Origin: JBGSMF01 sp964651475 | GTDB lineage: Bacteria > Chloroflexota > Anaerolineae > Fen-1058 | Length of the DNA: 64,000 nucleotides | Assembly (NCBI GenBank): GCA_964651475.1 | Contig: CAZYXV010000005.1 | Span: 108,365-172,364, forward strand | Direction of reading: 5' to 3' | Part shown: positions 50,803 through 59,774 of the stretch, piece by piece | Layout: each line of letters opens with the position of its first letter | Position numbering within the stretch: the first letter of the stretch is position 1 | The notes under the pieces: generated by a model | Databases searched by the model: none | Told to the model about the DNA's origin: nothing | The model's input: only the letters and a program-made list of their open reading frames with translations | Made by a program: the position numbers and the translations under genes

Positions 50803-53576
50803 TGTCACATAGAAACTCGTTTTTGTTCATCCTGTGTATAGCAACGGTGCTGATGATAATGATGGCCTTTTCGCGCGCGGGCGCGCCGCCGCTCCTGGCC
50901 GCCGCCGATTTGCCGGTCTATACTGATGATTTGGTAAATGGTTGGGTGCAATGGCCTTGGGATGGGGCGACGATCAATCTTGGCAATGCCGCCCCCGTGT
51001 ACAGCGGCACGGCTTCTATTGCTGTTACATACGACCAAGGCTGGAGTGGTTTTATTATTGGCTACCACGGCGATTATCTCGACGTGAGCGATTACGACAC
51101 GCTGCGTTTTTGGATCCACGGCGGCGGCAGCGGGGGGTATCCCATCACCGTGCAATATAGCGGCCTGGAAAAGGTCATTACGCCAACAGCCGGCCTGTGG
51201 ACGCAAGTGGATATTTCGCTTGCGGAATTAGGCTCGCCGCGCAGCATCTATAGCCTGGCATGGTTCAACAATTCGCCCAATGCGCGTCCAACCTTTTATC
51301 TGGATGAAATCAAGTTTGTTTCTAGCGGCGTTACACCGCCCACGCCACAGCCCGGCGCAGGACCGGCGTTGAGTGTGGATGCCGCTGCCGGCCGGCATGC
51401 CATCAGCCCGTACATTTACGGCATGAATTATGCGGACGAGGACCTGGCGCAAGAACTGCGCTTGCCGGTTCGCCGCTGGGGCGGCAATTCCACCACGCGC
51501 TACAACTGGCAAATTGATGTCCACAACACCGGCAGCGATTGGTATTACGAAAATATTCCCGACGACTGCCTGGACCCAGGCCAGTTGCCCAATGGCTCGA
51601 CGGCGGATTTGTTTGTGGAGCAAGATCGCCGCACCGACACGAAAACGCTCATGACGGTTCCCCTCGTCGGCTGGACACCCAAGCAGCGAACGGCGGGGCA
51701 CCCCTACGACTGCGGCTTCAAAGTGAGCAAATACGGCGCGCAGACAAGCGTTGACCCTTGGGATACCGATTGCGGCAGCGGCGTTCATGCCGGCGGCGGA
51801 GATATTACGGGCAACGACCCGCTGGATACCAGCATCGCCATTACGTCCACTTTTGTGCAAGGGTGGGTCAACCACCTAGTTAGCAGATACGGCGCGGCGG
51901 CCAACGGCGGCGTGATGTTTTACAATCTGGACAACGAGCCAATGTTGTGGCCCTCTACTCACCGAGATGTGCATCCCGCCCTCACCACCTATGACGAGAT
52001 GCGCGATCGCACCTACCAGTACGCCGCCGCGATCAAGGCCGCCGATCCCGGCGCGAAAACGCTTGGCCCGGTGGTGTGGGGCTGGTGCGCGTACTTTTAT
52101 TCTGCTCTCGACGAGTGCAGCCCCAACGGTTCTGATTATCAATCGCACGGGCAGGTGGGGTTTGTCGAATGGTATCTGCGGCAAATGCGCGCCTACGAGC
52201 AGCAGCACGGTGTGCGCATTCTCGATTACGTGGACGCGCATATCTATCCGCAAATAAGCGGCGTTTATTCTGAGAATCTGGGCAGCGCGAGTGTGCAGGC
52301 GGCGCGCTTGCGCTCAACGCGCTCACTATGGGACCGCACTTATACTGATGAAAGCTGGATTGCTCAACCCGTGTACCTCATCCCGCGTATGCGCGAGTGG
52401 GTGGATACGAATTACCCCGGCACCAGGCTTGCCATCACCGAATACAACTGGGGCGCGTTGGGGTATATGAACGGCGCGCTGGCGCAAGCCGATCTTTTGG
52501 GCATCTTTGGGCGCGAAGGGTTGGACCTGGCAACGCTGTGGGGACCGCCAACGGCCTCTCAACCCGGCGCGTATGCATTTCGGATGTACCTCAATTACGA
52601 CGGGCAGGGCGGCGCCTTTGGCGAAACAAGTGTCCGCGCCGCCAGCGCCGACCAGGAAAAGCTTGCCATCTATGCCGCAGAGCGCGCCAGCGACCATGCC
52701 CTGACGCTGATGGTTATCAACAAGACCGGCACACCGCTGACCAGCACGGTGGCGATTTCCAATTTCACGCCGGGGCCAGCCGCCCAAGTGTATCGCTACA
52801 GCGCCGCAAGCCTCGACGCGATTGTACGGCAGCCAGACCAGGCCACCCGTTCCAATGGTTTCACGGCCGTGTTTCCGGCTTTATCTATCACGCTCTACAT
52901 CATCCCCGCCCGTATCCTGCAAGTAGATTTTGCCGCTGCGCCAACCTATGGCATGGCGCCATTGACGGTGATTTTCACAAACACCTCTACCCTGAGCTAC
53001 ACGGCCAGCCTGTGGGATTTTGGAGACGGCATGACCAGCACATTACCCAATCCAACGCACGTGTACGCCGCAGGCGTGTACACCGTCAGCCTGACCATTA
53101 GCGGCGGGCCAGGCGGAAGGCTCACATTGACGCGGCCCGGTTACATCATTGCGATTGATCCGTCGCAAGTATTTTACACGGTCACCAAGTCGGTAGCTCC
53201 AACCGGGCAGGTGAGCCAGGGCAGCTTGCTCACCTATACCCTGCTTATCTCGGCTACACCCGGCGCGCCGCTGGGGATTTACGACCCATTGACGGGAACG
53301 ACCTTTGTGCGTTTTGTCGAACAGCCCAACGGCATCACTTACCTCGGCAACATAGTCGAGGGCGCGCTGACCATGCCGCCCGCCCCCGTGGCCGTCAGTT
53401 TCGTCGTTCGAGTCAATAGCCCCATTACAATGGGACATACTGCCAATGTGACCAATAGAGCTTGTGTTTATAAATTTCCCGGCTCCCTCGTTTTGTGCCG
53501 GTGGTCAAACACAACCGTTACCCCGGTGCTGCATCCTTTTAGGGTTTATCTACCTATTGTGCTCAAGGATTTCTAG
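50802..53576 (+). CDS. Secreted GH44 glycanase with PKD and DUF11-like modules
   Basis: 924 residues. Signal peptide (LFILCIATVLMIMMAFSRAGA), then a CBM-like sandwich (about 38-175), a GH44 catalytic domain (about 190-700) with acid/base E379 in YNLDNEPMLW and nucleophile E547 in LAITEYNWG, a PKD domain (about 706-786: VDFAAAPTYG, WDFGDGMTS, NPTHVYAAGVY) and a DUF11-like module (about 790-910) ending in VYLPIVLKDF. GH44 enzymes cleave beta-1,4-glucans, xyloglucan or mannans. The C-terminal module matches the partial protein at the window's start. Full length and intact. Confidence 0.9.
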   Translation: MSHRNSFLFILCIATVLMIMMAFSRAGAPPLLAAADLPVYTDDLVNGWVQWPWDGATINLGNAAPVYSGTASIAVTYDQGWSGFIIGYHGDYLDVSDYDTLRFWIHGGGSGGYPITVQYSGLEKVITPTAGLWTQVDISLAELGSPRSIYSLAWFNNSPNARPTFYLDEIKFVSSGVTPPTPQPGAGPALSVDAAAGRHAISPYIYGMNYADEDLAQELRLPVRRWGGNSTTRYNWQIDVHNTGSDWYYENIPDDCLDPGQLPNGSTADLFVEQDRRTDTKTLMTVPLVGWTPKQRTAGHPYDCGFKVSKYGAQTSVDPWDTDCGSGVHAGGGDITGNDPLDTSIAITSTFVQGWVNHLVSRYGAAANGGVMFYNLDNEPMLWPSTHRDVHPALTTYDEMRDRTYQYAAAIKAADPGAKTLGPVVWGWCAYFYSALDECSPNGSDYQSHGQVGFVEWYLRQMRAYEQQHGVRILDYVDAHIYPQISGVYSENLGSASVQAARLRSTRSLWDRTYTDESWIAQPVYLIPRMREWVDTNYPGTRLAITEYNWGALGYMNGALAQADLLGIFGREGLDLATLWGPPTASQPGAYAFRMYLNYDGQGGAFGETSVRAASADQEKLAIYAAERASDHALTLMVINKTGTPLTSTVAISNFTPGPAAQVYRYSAASLDAIVRQPDQATRSNGFTAVFPALSITLYIIPARILQVDFAAAPTYGMAPLTVIFTNTSTLSYTASLWDFGDGMTSTLPNPTHVYAAGVYTVSLTISGGPGGRLTLTRPGYIIAIDPSQVFYTVTKSVAPTGQVSQGSLLTYTLLISATPGAPLGIYDPLTGTTFVRFVEQPNGITYLGNIVEGALTMPPAPVAVSFVVRVNSPITMGHTANVTNRACVYKFPGSLVLCRWSNTTVTPVLHPFRVYLPIVLKDF

Positions 53577-53594
53577 AACAACAGGATCAAGCCA

Positions 53595-53666
53595 ATGAGC
53601 GAATTTGAACAATTTTTCGGCCCGCGCCCCTCACAAGATCCAACAGGTCTGGGAGCGCCTCAATGA
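53595..53666 (+). pseudogene. 5' stub of herA, or a 23-residue leader ORF
   Basis: ATG 53595 encodes MSEFEQFFGPRPSQDPTGLG and three more residues, then TGA. The intact herA at 54508 begins MVNPRSEFEQFFGPRP, and 26 bases are identical (53598-53623 and 54523-54548). The short frame ends by overlapping the start of the DUF3800 gene as ATGA. It looks like a copy of the herA 5' end left by recombination or insertion; it could now act as a leader that couples translation to DUF3800. Confidence 0.7.
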
Positions 53667-54310
53667 CCTTGCGTTATCATTTCGCCTTTGGGGATGAAGC
53701 TGGAGAAACCGGCTTCAAGTTTAATCAAGGCTCTAGCACATACTTTGTGCCGACGCTGTTACTCATCAATACCCCTGACGAATTGAGAGCTTACGTCCAG
53801 GATTTCAGACGCGGTCTTGGCCTGAGCAAGCCAGGCGAACTGAGCTTTCATCGCTCACCCGACCGCAACCGGCTTGCTTTTCTACGCGGGTTGGCTTTGC
53901 TGGATGTAGCGGCGTTTGCGCTGGTCGTGGATAAGCGGACGCTTTGGCCGGAACTGCGCGGGTTAGACAAGCTGGCTTTTTATACCACGTTCTTCACAGC
54001 CTTGTTGTTGCGACTGATTCCAAACCATCTGGAGCAGGCTGCCATCACCCTCGACGAGTTCGGTAATAAGGGTGTGACGATCATCGCGTTGCGCCAGCAC
54101 CTCAAGCGCGCCTATGGGGGATATGTCCGGCCCTTTATCAAACAGCTGACCGTGGGAGATTCGCGGAGCGAACCGGCGTTACAGAGCGCCGATATGCTTG
54201 CTGGCGCAGTGTTTCGTTATGTCACTCAAGATGATGACCGCTTTTATGAATTTGTTCGACCTTATACTACGTTGTGGGAATGGAGAGAGGACGAAAAACC
54301 CCCTGGCTAG
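53663..54310 (+). CDS. DUF3800 protein
   Basis: 215 residues. N-terminal FAFGDEAGETGFKF, the central ITLDEFGNKG and the C-terminal EPALQSADMLAGAVFRYV match the DUF3800 pattern: an early acidic pair, a middle Asp and a QxAD motif. These acidic positions resemble an RNase H-like active site, an inference only. DUF3800 genes are frequent in mobile and defence-related regions. ATG 53663 overlaps the herA stub's stop; intact herA follows after 197 bases. Confidence 0.75.
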   Translation: MTLRYHFAFGDEAGETGFKFNQGSSTYFVPTLLLINTPDELRAYVQDFRRGLGLSKPGELSFHRSPDRNRLAFLRGLALLDVAAFALVVDKRTLWPELRGLDKLAFYTTFFTALLLRLIPNHLEQAAITLDEFGNKGVTIIALRQHLKRAYGGYVRPFIKQLTVGDSRSEPALQSADMLAGAVFRYVTQDDDRFYEFVRPYTTLWEWREDEKPPG

Positions 54311-54386
54311 CCTGGGATTTGCCCAGGCAGGCCGCCAACCCGGCGGCTCTTTGCCAGAGGGAAAACGAACACATTCGTTTGTTTTA
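54311..54386 (+). terminator. Two hairpins between DUF3800 and herA
   Basis: GCCTGGG-ATTTG-CCCAGGC begins at the DUF3800 stop (54310-54328), and AAACGAA-CACA-TTCGTTT (54363-54380) is followed by GTTTTAG. The second is terminator-like. The A/T-rich TTTATATTATAG at about 54390 could hold a -10 for herA. Nothing else is seen before 54508. Confidence 0.45.
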
Positions 54387-54507
54387 GTGTTTATATTATA
54401 GTTCAGCACAAGTATGATGTCAAGCCTAAATCCATTCCTCTCTTTTGAACGCCCATGCCAGGCATCGTGTAAAAGATCAAAGACAACCATTGTCGAGGTA
54501 AAACAAC

Positions 54508-56190
54508 ATGGTCAACCCGCGCAGCGAATTTGAACAATTTTTCGGCCCTCGTCCAACGCGAGACTCTAACTCCCCTGAGCAGGGCGCTCCACGCCTGGGC
54601 ATCGTGGTGGCCGGCTCGCTTTCCAAAGGGCTGGATGTCAAGCTCGACCGAGACGCCGACATTGAATCCATCAACGTAGGCAGCTACGCCGTCGTGCGCG
54701 GCGCGGCGCGGCGCTATTTTTGCGGCATCACCGACATTGCGCTGGATAGCTCTAATCCCTTTATCGAAAAAAGCCCGCCCGACGTGCAAGACGATTTTGT
54801 GCGCCAGGTGATGAGCGGCACGACGACGTTCGGGCGCGTCCACGTTGCGCCGTGGCTGGTGCTGGAAGACGGCGCGAGCGAACCCAGGCCGGTCAAGTCG
54901 GTGCCGGGCCACTTTGCGCCAGTCTATGCCGCCACCGCCGACGAGGTCAACCTGATCTTTGGCCAGGCCGAGCCGGGCTATTTTGACATCGGCGAGCCGC
55001 TGGACATGGAGGGCATCAAGATTTATCTCAACCTCAGGCGCTTTGCCGAGCGCTCGTCGGGCATCTTTGGCAAATCGGGCACCGGCAAGACCTACCTCAC
55101 GCGCATGCTGCTGGCGGGGATGATTCAAAACGACGTGGCCGTCAACTTGATTTTCGACATGCACAACGAATATGGCTGGGAAGGCAGCGGCGAGCGTGTC
55201 AAGGTCAAGGGCCTCAAGCAACTCTATGGCGGGCGCGTGGCGATTTTCACGCTGGACGCGGAATCGTCGCGGCGGCGCGGCAGCAAGATTGACGAGGTGA
55301 TCCAGATTGGCTACGAGTCCATCGAGCCGGAAGACGTGGAAATGCTGCAAGGCGTGATGGGGCTGACCGACGTGCAGGTGGGCGCGCTGTATGCCATTCA
55401 TCGCCGCCTGGGGCGGGGCTGGATCGCGCTGCTGCTGAACGACGAGCGCCCCGAAGCGCTCCAGGCCATGCTCGACTCAGGCACGCTGCACGAGGGCACG
55501 CTGGGCGCGATCCAGCGCAAGCTGGGGTTGTTCCAACGCTTTGGCTTTTTGCGCTCTGCGCCCGGCGACGCCGTGGCGAACATTTTAAACTATTTGCAAA
55601 AGGGCGTTAACGTGGTGCTGGAATTTGGCCGTTACGGCAACAGTCTGGAGGCTTATTTGCTGGTGGCCAACTTTCTCACGCGGCGCATTCACCACGCTTA
55701 CGTCGAGCGCAAAGAGGCGGCGCAGAGCGGGGCGAGCGAGCCGCGCCAGTTGGTCATCACCATCGAAGAAGCGCACAAGTTCCTCGACCCACTCATTGCG
55801 CGGCAGACTATCTTTGGCACCATTTCGCGCGAACTGCGCAAATACAACGTCACACTGCTGATTGTGGACCAGCGCCCCAGCGGCATTGATCCCGAAGTGA
55901 TGAGCCAGGTGGGCACGCGCGTGACGTGCCTGCTGGACGACGAGCAAGACATCCGCGCCGTGTTTTCGGGCATCAGCGGCGCGGCAGAATTGCGTCAGGT
56001 GTTGGCGCGGCTAGACACCCGGCAACAGGCGCTCATCCTGGGGCACGCCGTGCCCATGCCGGTGGTGGTGCGCACGCGCAATTACGACGCCGAGTTCTAT
56101 GCCTCGGTTGGCTGGGCCGACGGCGCCAAATTGCAAGCGCGGCGCCAGGCCGGCAGCCGCCGCTTGTACGGCGACGGCGAGGGATTGTGA
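54508..56190 (+). CDS. HerA-type DNA-translocating ATPase
   Basis: 560 residues of the FtsK/HerA superfamily (DUF87). Walker A GIFGKSGTGKTYLTRML (K194), Walker B LVITIEEAHKFLDP (E420/E421), then sensor-like LLIVDQRPSGIDPEV and arginine-rich VGTRVTCLLDDEQDIRAVF. The N-terminal 120 residues contain a HAS-barrel-like segment (LGIVVAGSLSKGLDVKL). HerA rings pump DNA and normally work with a nuclease such as NurA, or with SIR2 or DUF4297 in defence. No NurA is in the window. The next gene overlaps its stop (GTGA). Confidence 0.85.
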   Translation: MVNPRSEFEQFFGPRPTRDSNSPEQGAPRLGIVVAGSLSKGLDVKLDRDADIESINVGSYAVVRGAARRYFCGITDIALDSSNPFIEKSPPDVQDDFVRQVMSGTTTFGRVHVAPWLVLEDGASEPRPVKSVPGHFAPVYAATADEVNLIFGQAEPGYFDIGEPLDMEGIKIYLNLRRFAERSSGIFGKSGTGKTYLTRMLLAGMIQNDVAVNLIFDMHNEYGWEGSGERVKVKGLKQLYGGRVAIFTLDAESSRRRGSKIDEVIQIGYESIEPEDVEMLQGVMGLTDVQVGALYAIHRRLGRGWIALLLNDERPEALQAMLDSGTLHEGTLGAIQRKLGLFQRFGFLRSAPGDAVANILNYLQKGVNVVLEFGRYGNSLEAYLLVANFLTRRIHHAYVERKEAAQSGASEPRQLVITIEEAHKFLDPLIARQTIFGTISRELRKYNVTLLIVDQRPSGIDPEVMSQVGTRVTCLLDDEQDIRAVFSGISGAAELRQVLARLDTRQQALILGHAVPMPVVVRTRNYDAEFYASVGWADGAKLQARRQAGSRRLYGDGEGL

Positions 56191-57083
56191 AGCCGCGCCG
56201 GGGCCGCTCTGCTTTGGCGGCAACATTTTTCCTGATCTTTGCGATAGTGCTGGTCGCCGGCGGCTATGGATATTGGTACACCCACCGGCCTGTACCGGAT
56301 GATGCCCGCCAGGTCCTCTTTGAAGGCATTACGTACATCCGCGATGTCCGGCGCGAGCCTTGTCCTCTTGTGATCCACGTTATTCTGGTTGACCTGGATA
56401 CTCCCGGCATCAGTTTCATGGTCACGCCGGGCGAAGCGGTTAAAGATGGCGAGTTGCGAGCGCGCACGACCTCTCAATTTCTGGACGAGTTTGATCTTCA
56501 GCTTGCGGTCAATGGAAGCTTTTTCTCGCCGTGGTGGTCCCATGCCCCTTGGGACTATTACCCCCACGTTGGCGACCCCGTAAACGTAAAGGGACTGGCC
56601 AGTTCAAGAGGAAATATCTACTCGCAGGTAGAGCCAGGCTATTCAGAGCTTTACATTTCCAACGATAATCGCGCCCAGTTCAATGCGCCGGCGGGCGACA
56701 TGTACAATGCTTTAGCGGGGAATGTTGTACTCGTCGAACGAGGAGATATCTCGACGCAGCTCTCGTCGAATTCTGATAACACGACGCCTAACCCAAGAAC
56801 TGCCATTGCCCTCGATAAAACAAGCCGGACGTTGATTATCGTGGTGGTTGACGGGCGACAGCCGAGCTATAGCGAGGGCGCGACGCTGCTCGAACTTGCC
56901 CGGCTGTGCGTCGAATACGGAGGAGATACGGCATTGAATCTGGACGGCGGAGGCTCAACGGCGCTGATTGTCGAGGGCAAGTCTGGCAAGCCGGTTCAAC
57001 TCAACTCGCCGATTGATAACAGGATCCCCGGGCGGGAGCGGCCGGTGGCAAACCACCTGGGTATCTATGCCCATCACCCATGA
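56187..57083 (+). CDS. Phosphodiester glycosidase (NAGPA-like), membrane-anchored
   Basis: 298 residues from GTG 56187, which overlaps the herA stop as GTGA. One N-terminal helix (ALAATFFLIFAIVLVAGGYGYW) anchors an extracellular domain of the NAGPA/DUF2233 family: LQLAVNGSFFSPWW, NPRTAIALDKTSRTLIIVVVDG, GGDTALNLDGGGSTALIV and RPVANHLGI. Relatives remove phospho-linked sugars. Coupling to a DNA translocase is functionally puzzling and may just be a tight gene arrangement. Confidence 0.82.
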   Translation: MKPRRGRSALAATFFLIFAIVLVAGGYGYWYTHRPVPDDARQVLFEGITYIRDVRREPCPLVIHVILVDLDTPGISFMVTPGEAVKDGELRARTTSQFLDEFDLQLAVNGSFFSPWWSHAPWDYYPHVGDPVNVKGLASSRGNIYSQVEPGYSELYISNDNRAQFNAPAGDMYNALAGNVVLVERGDISTQLSSNSDNTTPNPRTAIALDKTSRTLIIVVVDGRQPSYSEGATLLELARLCVEYGGDTALNLDGGGSTALIVEGKSGKPVQLNSPIDNRIPGRERPVANHLGIYAHHP

Positions 57084-57110
57084 TGCGCCGCTGAGCCTCG
57101 CCTGTTCGAG

Positions 57111-58106
57111 TTACTTTTCCCAGCCCGGCTTGGCGCCGGTCGCTTCCAGCTTGTCCTCGGCCGCGTTGTAGCGGAACAACGGTTGGAGCACGTAGCGGTC
57201 ATTTTCCACGCCGCGCAGTTCCACAATGTGCGTGATGCGGCGGCGGCCGTCCGGCGGCACTCTCTCCTGAAACGTAATCAGCCGAAAAGCCGCGGCAATC
57301 ATGCGGCGAATCTCGCCCAGGCCTAACCCCAAGTTTGCCATCAAGCAAATCGCCTCGGCGCGCGCCAGCGCGTCTTCGACGCCGCTGGCGTGTATGGTCG
57401 CCAACCCACAATGGCCGTGCCCGAAAATTTGCAGCGCCAGAGCCGCTTCTGGCCCGTGCAATTCGCCCGCCACCAGCCAATCGGGCCGCATGCGCGCCGC
57501 CGCCGTCAACACTTGTTCGAAAGAAGTATTGGCCGGATTGTGCCCCGCCAAATGGATGTGGCGCGGGTGACGCGCCTGCATTTCATAGACCGGCTCGGCG
57601 ATGATAACGCGCTCGTTCGCCGGGATAAGCTCGACCAGCAAGTTGGCAAACGTCGTCTTGCCGGCGCCAGTACCGCCGCTGACCAGCACATTCATCCCGG
57701 CGCGCATGGCGGCCTGAAGCACATTATGCGCCTCGCGCGTCAGCGCGCCGTACTCGAACATGTTGTCCCACGTGAGCAGCTTGGTCAACTTGCGCAGCAC
57801 AAAGCAGGGGCCGCTGATGGCAGTGGGCGGAAGCACCGCCAGAAAGCGCGAGCCGTTGGGGAACAATACTTCGCCGGTGGTCTCTTCGGGCGAGAGGGTT
57901 ACGCCGCCCAAGGCCAGCACCGCGTCAATCGTGGCGCGCAGCGCTTCCGGCGAGTCGAACCGCGCGGGCACGTCTTCCAGCCCCTTGCCCTGGCGCTCGA
58001 CATAAACGCGGTCGTACGCATCTACCATCATCTCGATCACGGTTGGATCTGTGTATACTGGCGCAAGCGGACCAAGCGCCTTTAGTAACTCTTGTTCGTT
58101 CATCAT
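57111..58106 (-). CDS. CpaF-like secretion ATPase
   Basis: 331 residues. Start ATG 58106 (or 58103) with AGGAGG five bases upstream. The TadA/CpaF pattern: VYVERQGKGLEDVPARF N-terminal domain, Walker A LVSGGTGAGKTTFANLL, Asp box RVIIAEPVYEMQ, Walker B-like RPDWLVAGELHGPEAA, and His box GHCGLATIHASG. This family powers Flp/Tad pili or type IV secretion. No pilin, TadB/C or CpaE gene lies beside it, so it is an orphan in this window. Confidence 0.85.
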   Translation of the reverse strand: MMNEQELLKALGPLAPVYTDPTVIEMMVDAYDRVYVERQGKGLEDVPARFDSPEALRATIDAVLALGGVTLSPEETTGEVLFPNGSRFLAVLPPTAISGPCFVLRKLTKLLTWDNMFEYGALTREAHNVLQAAMRAGMNVLVSGGTGAGKTTFANLLVELIPANERVIIAEPVYEMQARHPRHIHLAGHNPANTSFEQVLTAAARMRPDWLVAGELHGPEAALALQIFGHGHCGLATIHASGVEDALARAEAICLMANLGLGLGEIRRMIAAAFRLITFQERVPPDGRRRITHIVELRGVENDRYVLQPLFRYNAAEDKLEATGAKPGWEK

Positions 58107-58228
58107 TATTTCCTCCTGAATGATTTTGCATCCAGTATAACAAAGAGTGTGCCTGTTCCGCACCCGCCAAAACCACAGGTATGCCCTGGAGGAAACCACA
58201 TGTCAGAGTGGGTAGTGGAAAGCGAGGA

Positions 58229-58660
58229 TTAGATTTTGCGGGTGGGGGTGAGCCAGCCTTGCCGCAGCGCCAGCGCCACCGCTTCGGTGCGAGAAGAGGT
58301 GGTCGTCTTGTTGAACACCGAGTTCATGTGGAACTGCACGGTGCGCTCGCTGATGCCCAGGCGATAGGCGATTTCCTTATTCGTCAGCCCTTCGGCAGCC
58401 AGGGCCAACACTTGCATCTCGCGAGGTGAAAGGGGGGTGGGCGTTGTTGCCGGAGAGGATGGCTCGAGCGCGGCGGCCGCGTCGCGGGCTTCAGTGAGTG
58501 CCTGCCGCGCCAGCTCGCTCAGGGTCGCCACAGCAGCGCGCGCCGGATAATTGTTGGGCGGCAGGGCGCGCTCGTAAGCGCGCGCCTGGGCCGCCAAAAG
58601 CTCGAGCGTGCTTATCACTCCTTCGACCAAGTTGCGCCCGGCGCCAGCATCGTCAGGCAT
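58229..58660 (-). CDS. LuxR-type HTH regulator
   Basis: 143 residues. A helical, Ala-rich N-terminus (about 1-70) without a recognisable receiver domain, then a GerE/LuxR DNA-binding domain: LSPREMQVLALAAEGLTNKE, then LGISERTVQFHMNSVF. Lacks the phosphorylation Asp, so control must be by another route. Starts 17 bases after the queA stop. Confidence 0.8.
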   Translation of the reverse strand: MPDDAGAGRNLVEGVISTLELLAAQARAYERALPPNNYPARAAVATLSELARQALTEARDAAAALEPSSPATTPTPLSPREMQVLALAAEGLTNKEIAYRLGISERTVQFHMNSVFNKTTTSSRTEAVALALRQGWLTPTRKI

Positions 58661-58677
58661 ATTTCACGCCTCACGCC

Positions 58678-59763
58678 TCACGTAATCAGCATCGCATCGC
58701 CAAACGAATAAAAGCGATAGCTCTGCTCAATCGCCTCCTGGTACACCCGCATCATCAAATCGCGCCCGGCAAAGGCACATACCAGCGGCAGCAGCGTGCT
58801 GCGCGGCAGGTGGAAATTGGTAATCATCGCGTCAACCACGCGGAACTGAAAGCCCGGATAAATGAACAAGTCAGTCGGGCCTTCAAAGGCGCTCACCGTT
58901 TGCCCGCCGCCTGCCTGGCCTTTGCCGTTTGCCGCTTGAGATTGGGTATTGGATAGTGGGGATTTTCGCGCCGCCGTTTCCAGCACGCGCACACTGGTGG
59001 TGCCCACGGCGACGATGCGCCCGCCGGCCCGCCGGGCGGCGTTAATTTGCCCGGCCACAGGGGCGCTTACCTGGCACCATTCTGTATGGATAATGTGATC
59101 CTGAAGGTTTTCTTCTTCGACCGGCTTGAACGTATCCAGCCCGATGTGCAGCGTGACGAACGCAAAGCGTATACCCTTTTGGCGCAACGCGCTCATCAAG
59201 TCCGGTGTAAAGTGCAGCCCGGCGGTGGGCGCGGCGGCGGAGCCTTTTGTTTGCGCATAGATGGTTTGATAGCGTTCGGGATCGGCCAGCGGCGTATGGA
59301 TGTAGGGCGGCAGCGGCGTGAGGCCGATTTGGTCCAGCCGCGCTTCGATTGGCTCGGAGAACACGAGCGTGCGCTGGCCGGCTTCGCCTTGCGCCGCCAC
59401 GTCGGCCGTAATGCCGGTGGGCTGTTTATTGTGCAGGATTTCGATGTGCGTCCCGACGCGGATACGGTGACCGCCCACCAACGCTACCCACACGCACTCG
59501 CCCAGTTTGTGAAGCAGCAAGATTTCCAGCGCGCCGCCGCCGGGCAACTTGCGCCCGTACAAGCGGGCCGGGATGACGCGCGATTCGTTCGCGATGACGA
59601 GGTCGCCGGGGCGCAAATACTCGCCGACGTCTCTAAAGATGCGGTGTTCCCATTGCCCCACAGCGCGATGGACCACCAGCAGTCGAGCCGTGTCGCGCGG
59701 CTCGACGGGCGATTGGGCTATCAAATCTGGCGGAAGCTCGTAGTCGAAATCGCTGGTCTTCAT
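58678..59763 (-). CDS. queA: S-adenosylmethionine:tRNA ribosyltransferase-isomerase
   Basis: 361 residues. Transfers the ribosyl group of SAM to 7-aminomethyl-7-deazaguanine in tRNA during queuosine synthesis. Signatures: FDYELPPDLIAQSPVEPRD, GDLVIANESRVIPARL, PTAGLHFTPDL, TLHIGLDTFKPV, FIYPGFQFRVVDAMITNFHL and the C-terminal YRFYSFGDAMLI. Between TTSVRVLETAA and SAFEGPTDLF there is a roughly 22-residue low-complexity insertion (SPLSNTQSQAANGKGQAGGG) not expected in the family. ATG 59763 lies 11 bases after the kinase stop. Confidence 0.93.
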   Translation of the reverse strand: MKTSDFDYELPPDLIAQSPVEPRDTARLLVVHRAVGQWEHRIFRDVGEYLRPGDLVIANESRVIPARLYGRKLPGGGALEILLLHKLGECVWVALVGGHRIRVGTHIEILHNKQPTGITADVAAQGEAGQRTLVFSEPIEARLDQIGLTPLPPYIHTPLADPERYQTIYAQTKGSAAAPTAGLHFTPDLMSALRQKGIRFAFVTLHIGLDTFKPVEEENLQDHIIHTEWCQVSAPVAGQINAARRAGGRIVAVGTTSVRVLETAARKSPLSNTQSQAANGKGQAGGGQTVSAFEGPTDLFIYPGFQFRVVDAMITNFHLPRSTLLPLVCAFAGRDLMMRVYQEAIEQSYRFYSFGDAMLIT

Positions 59764-59774
59764 GGCGCTCGCCG

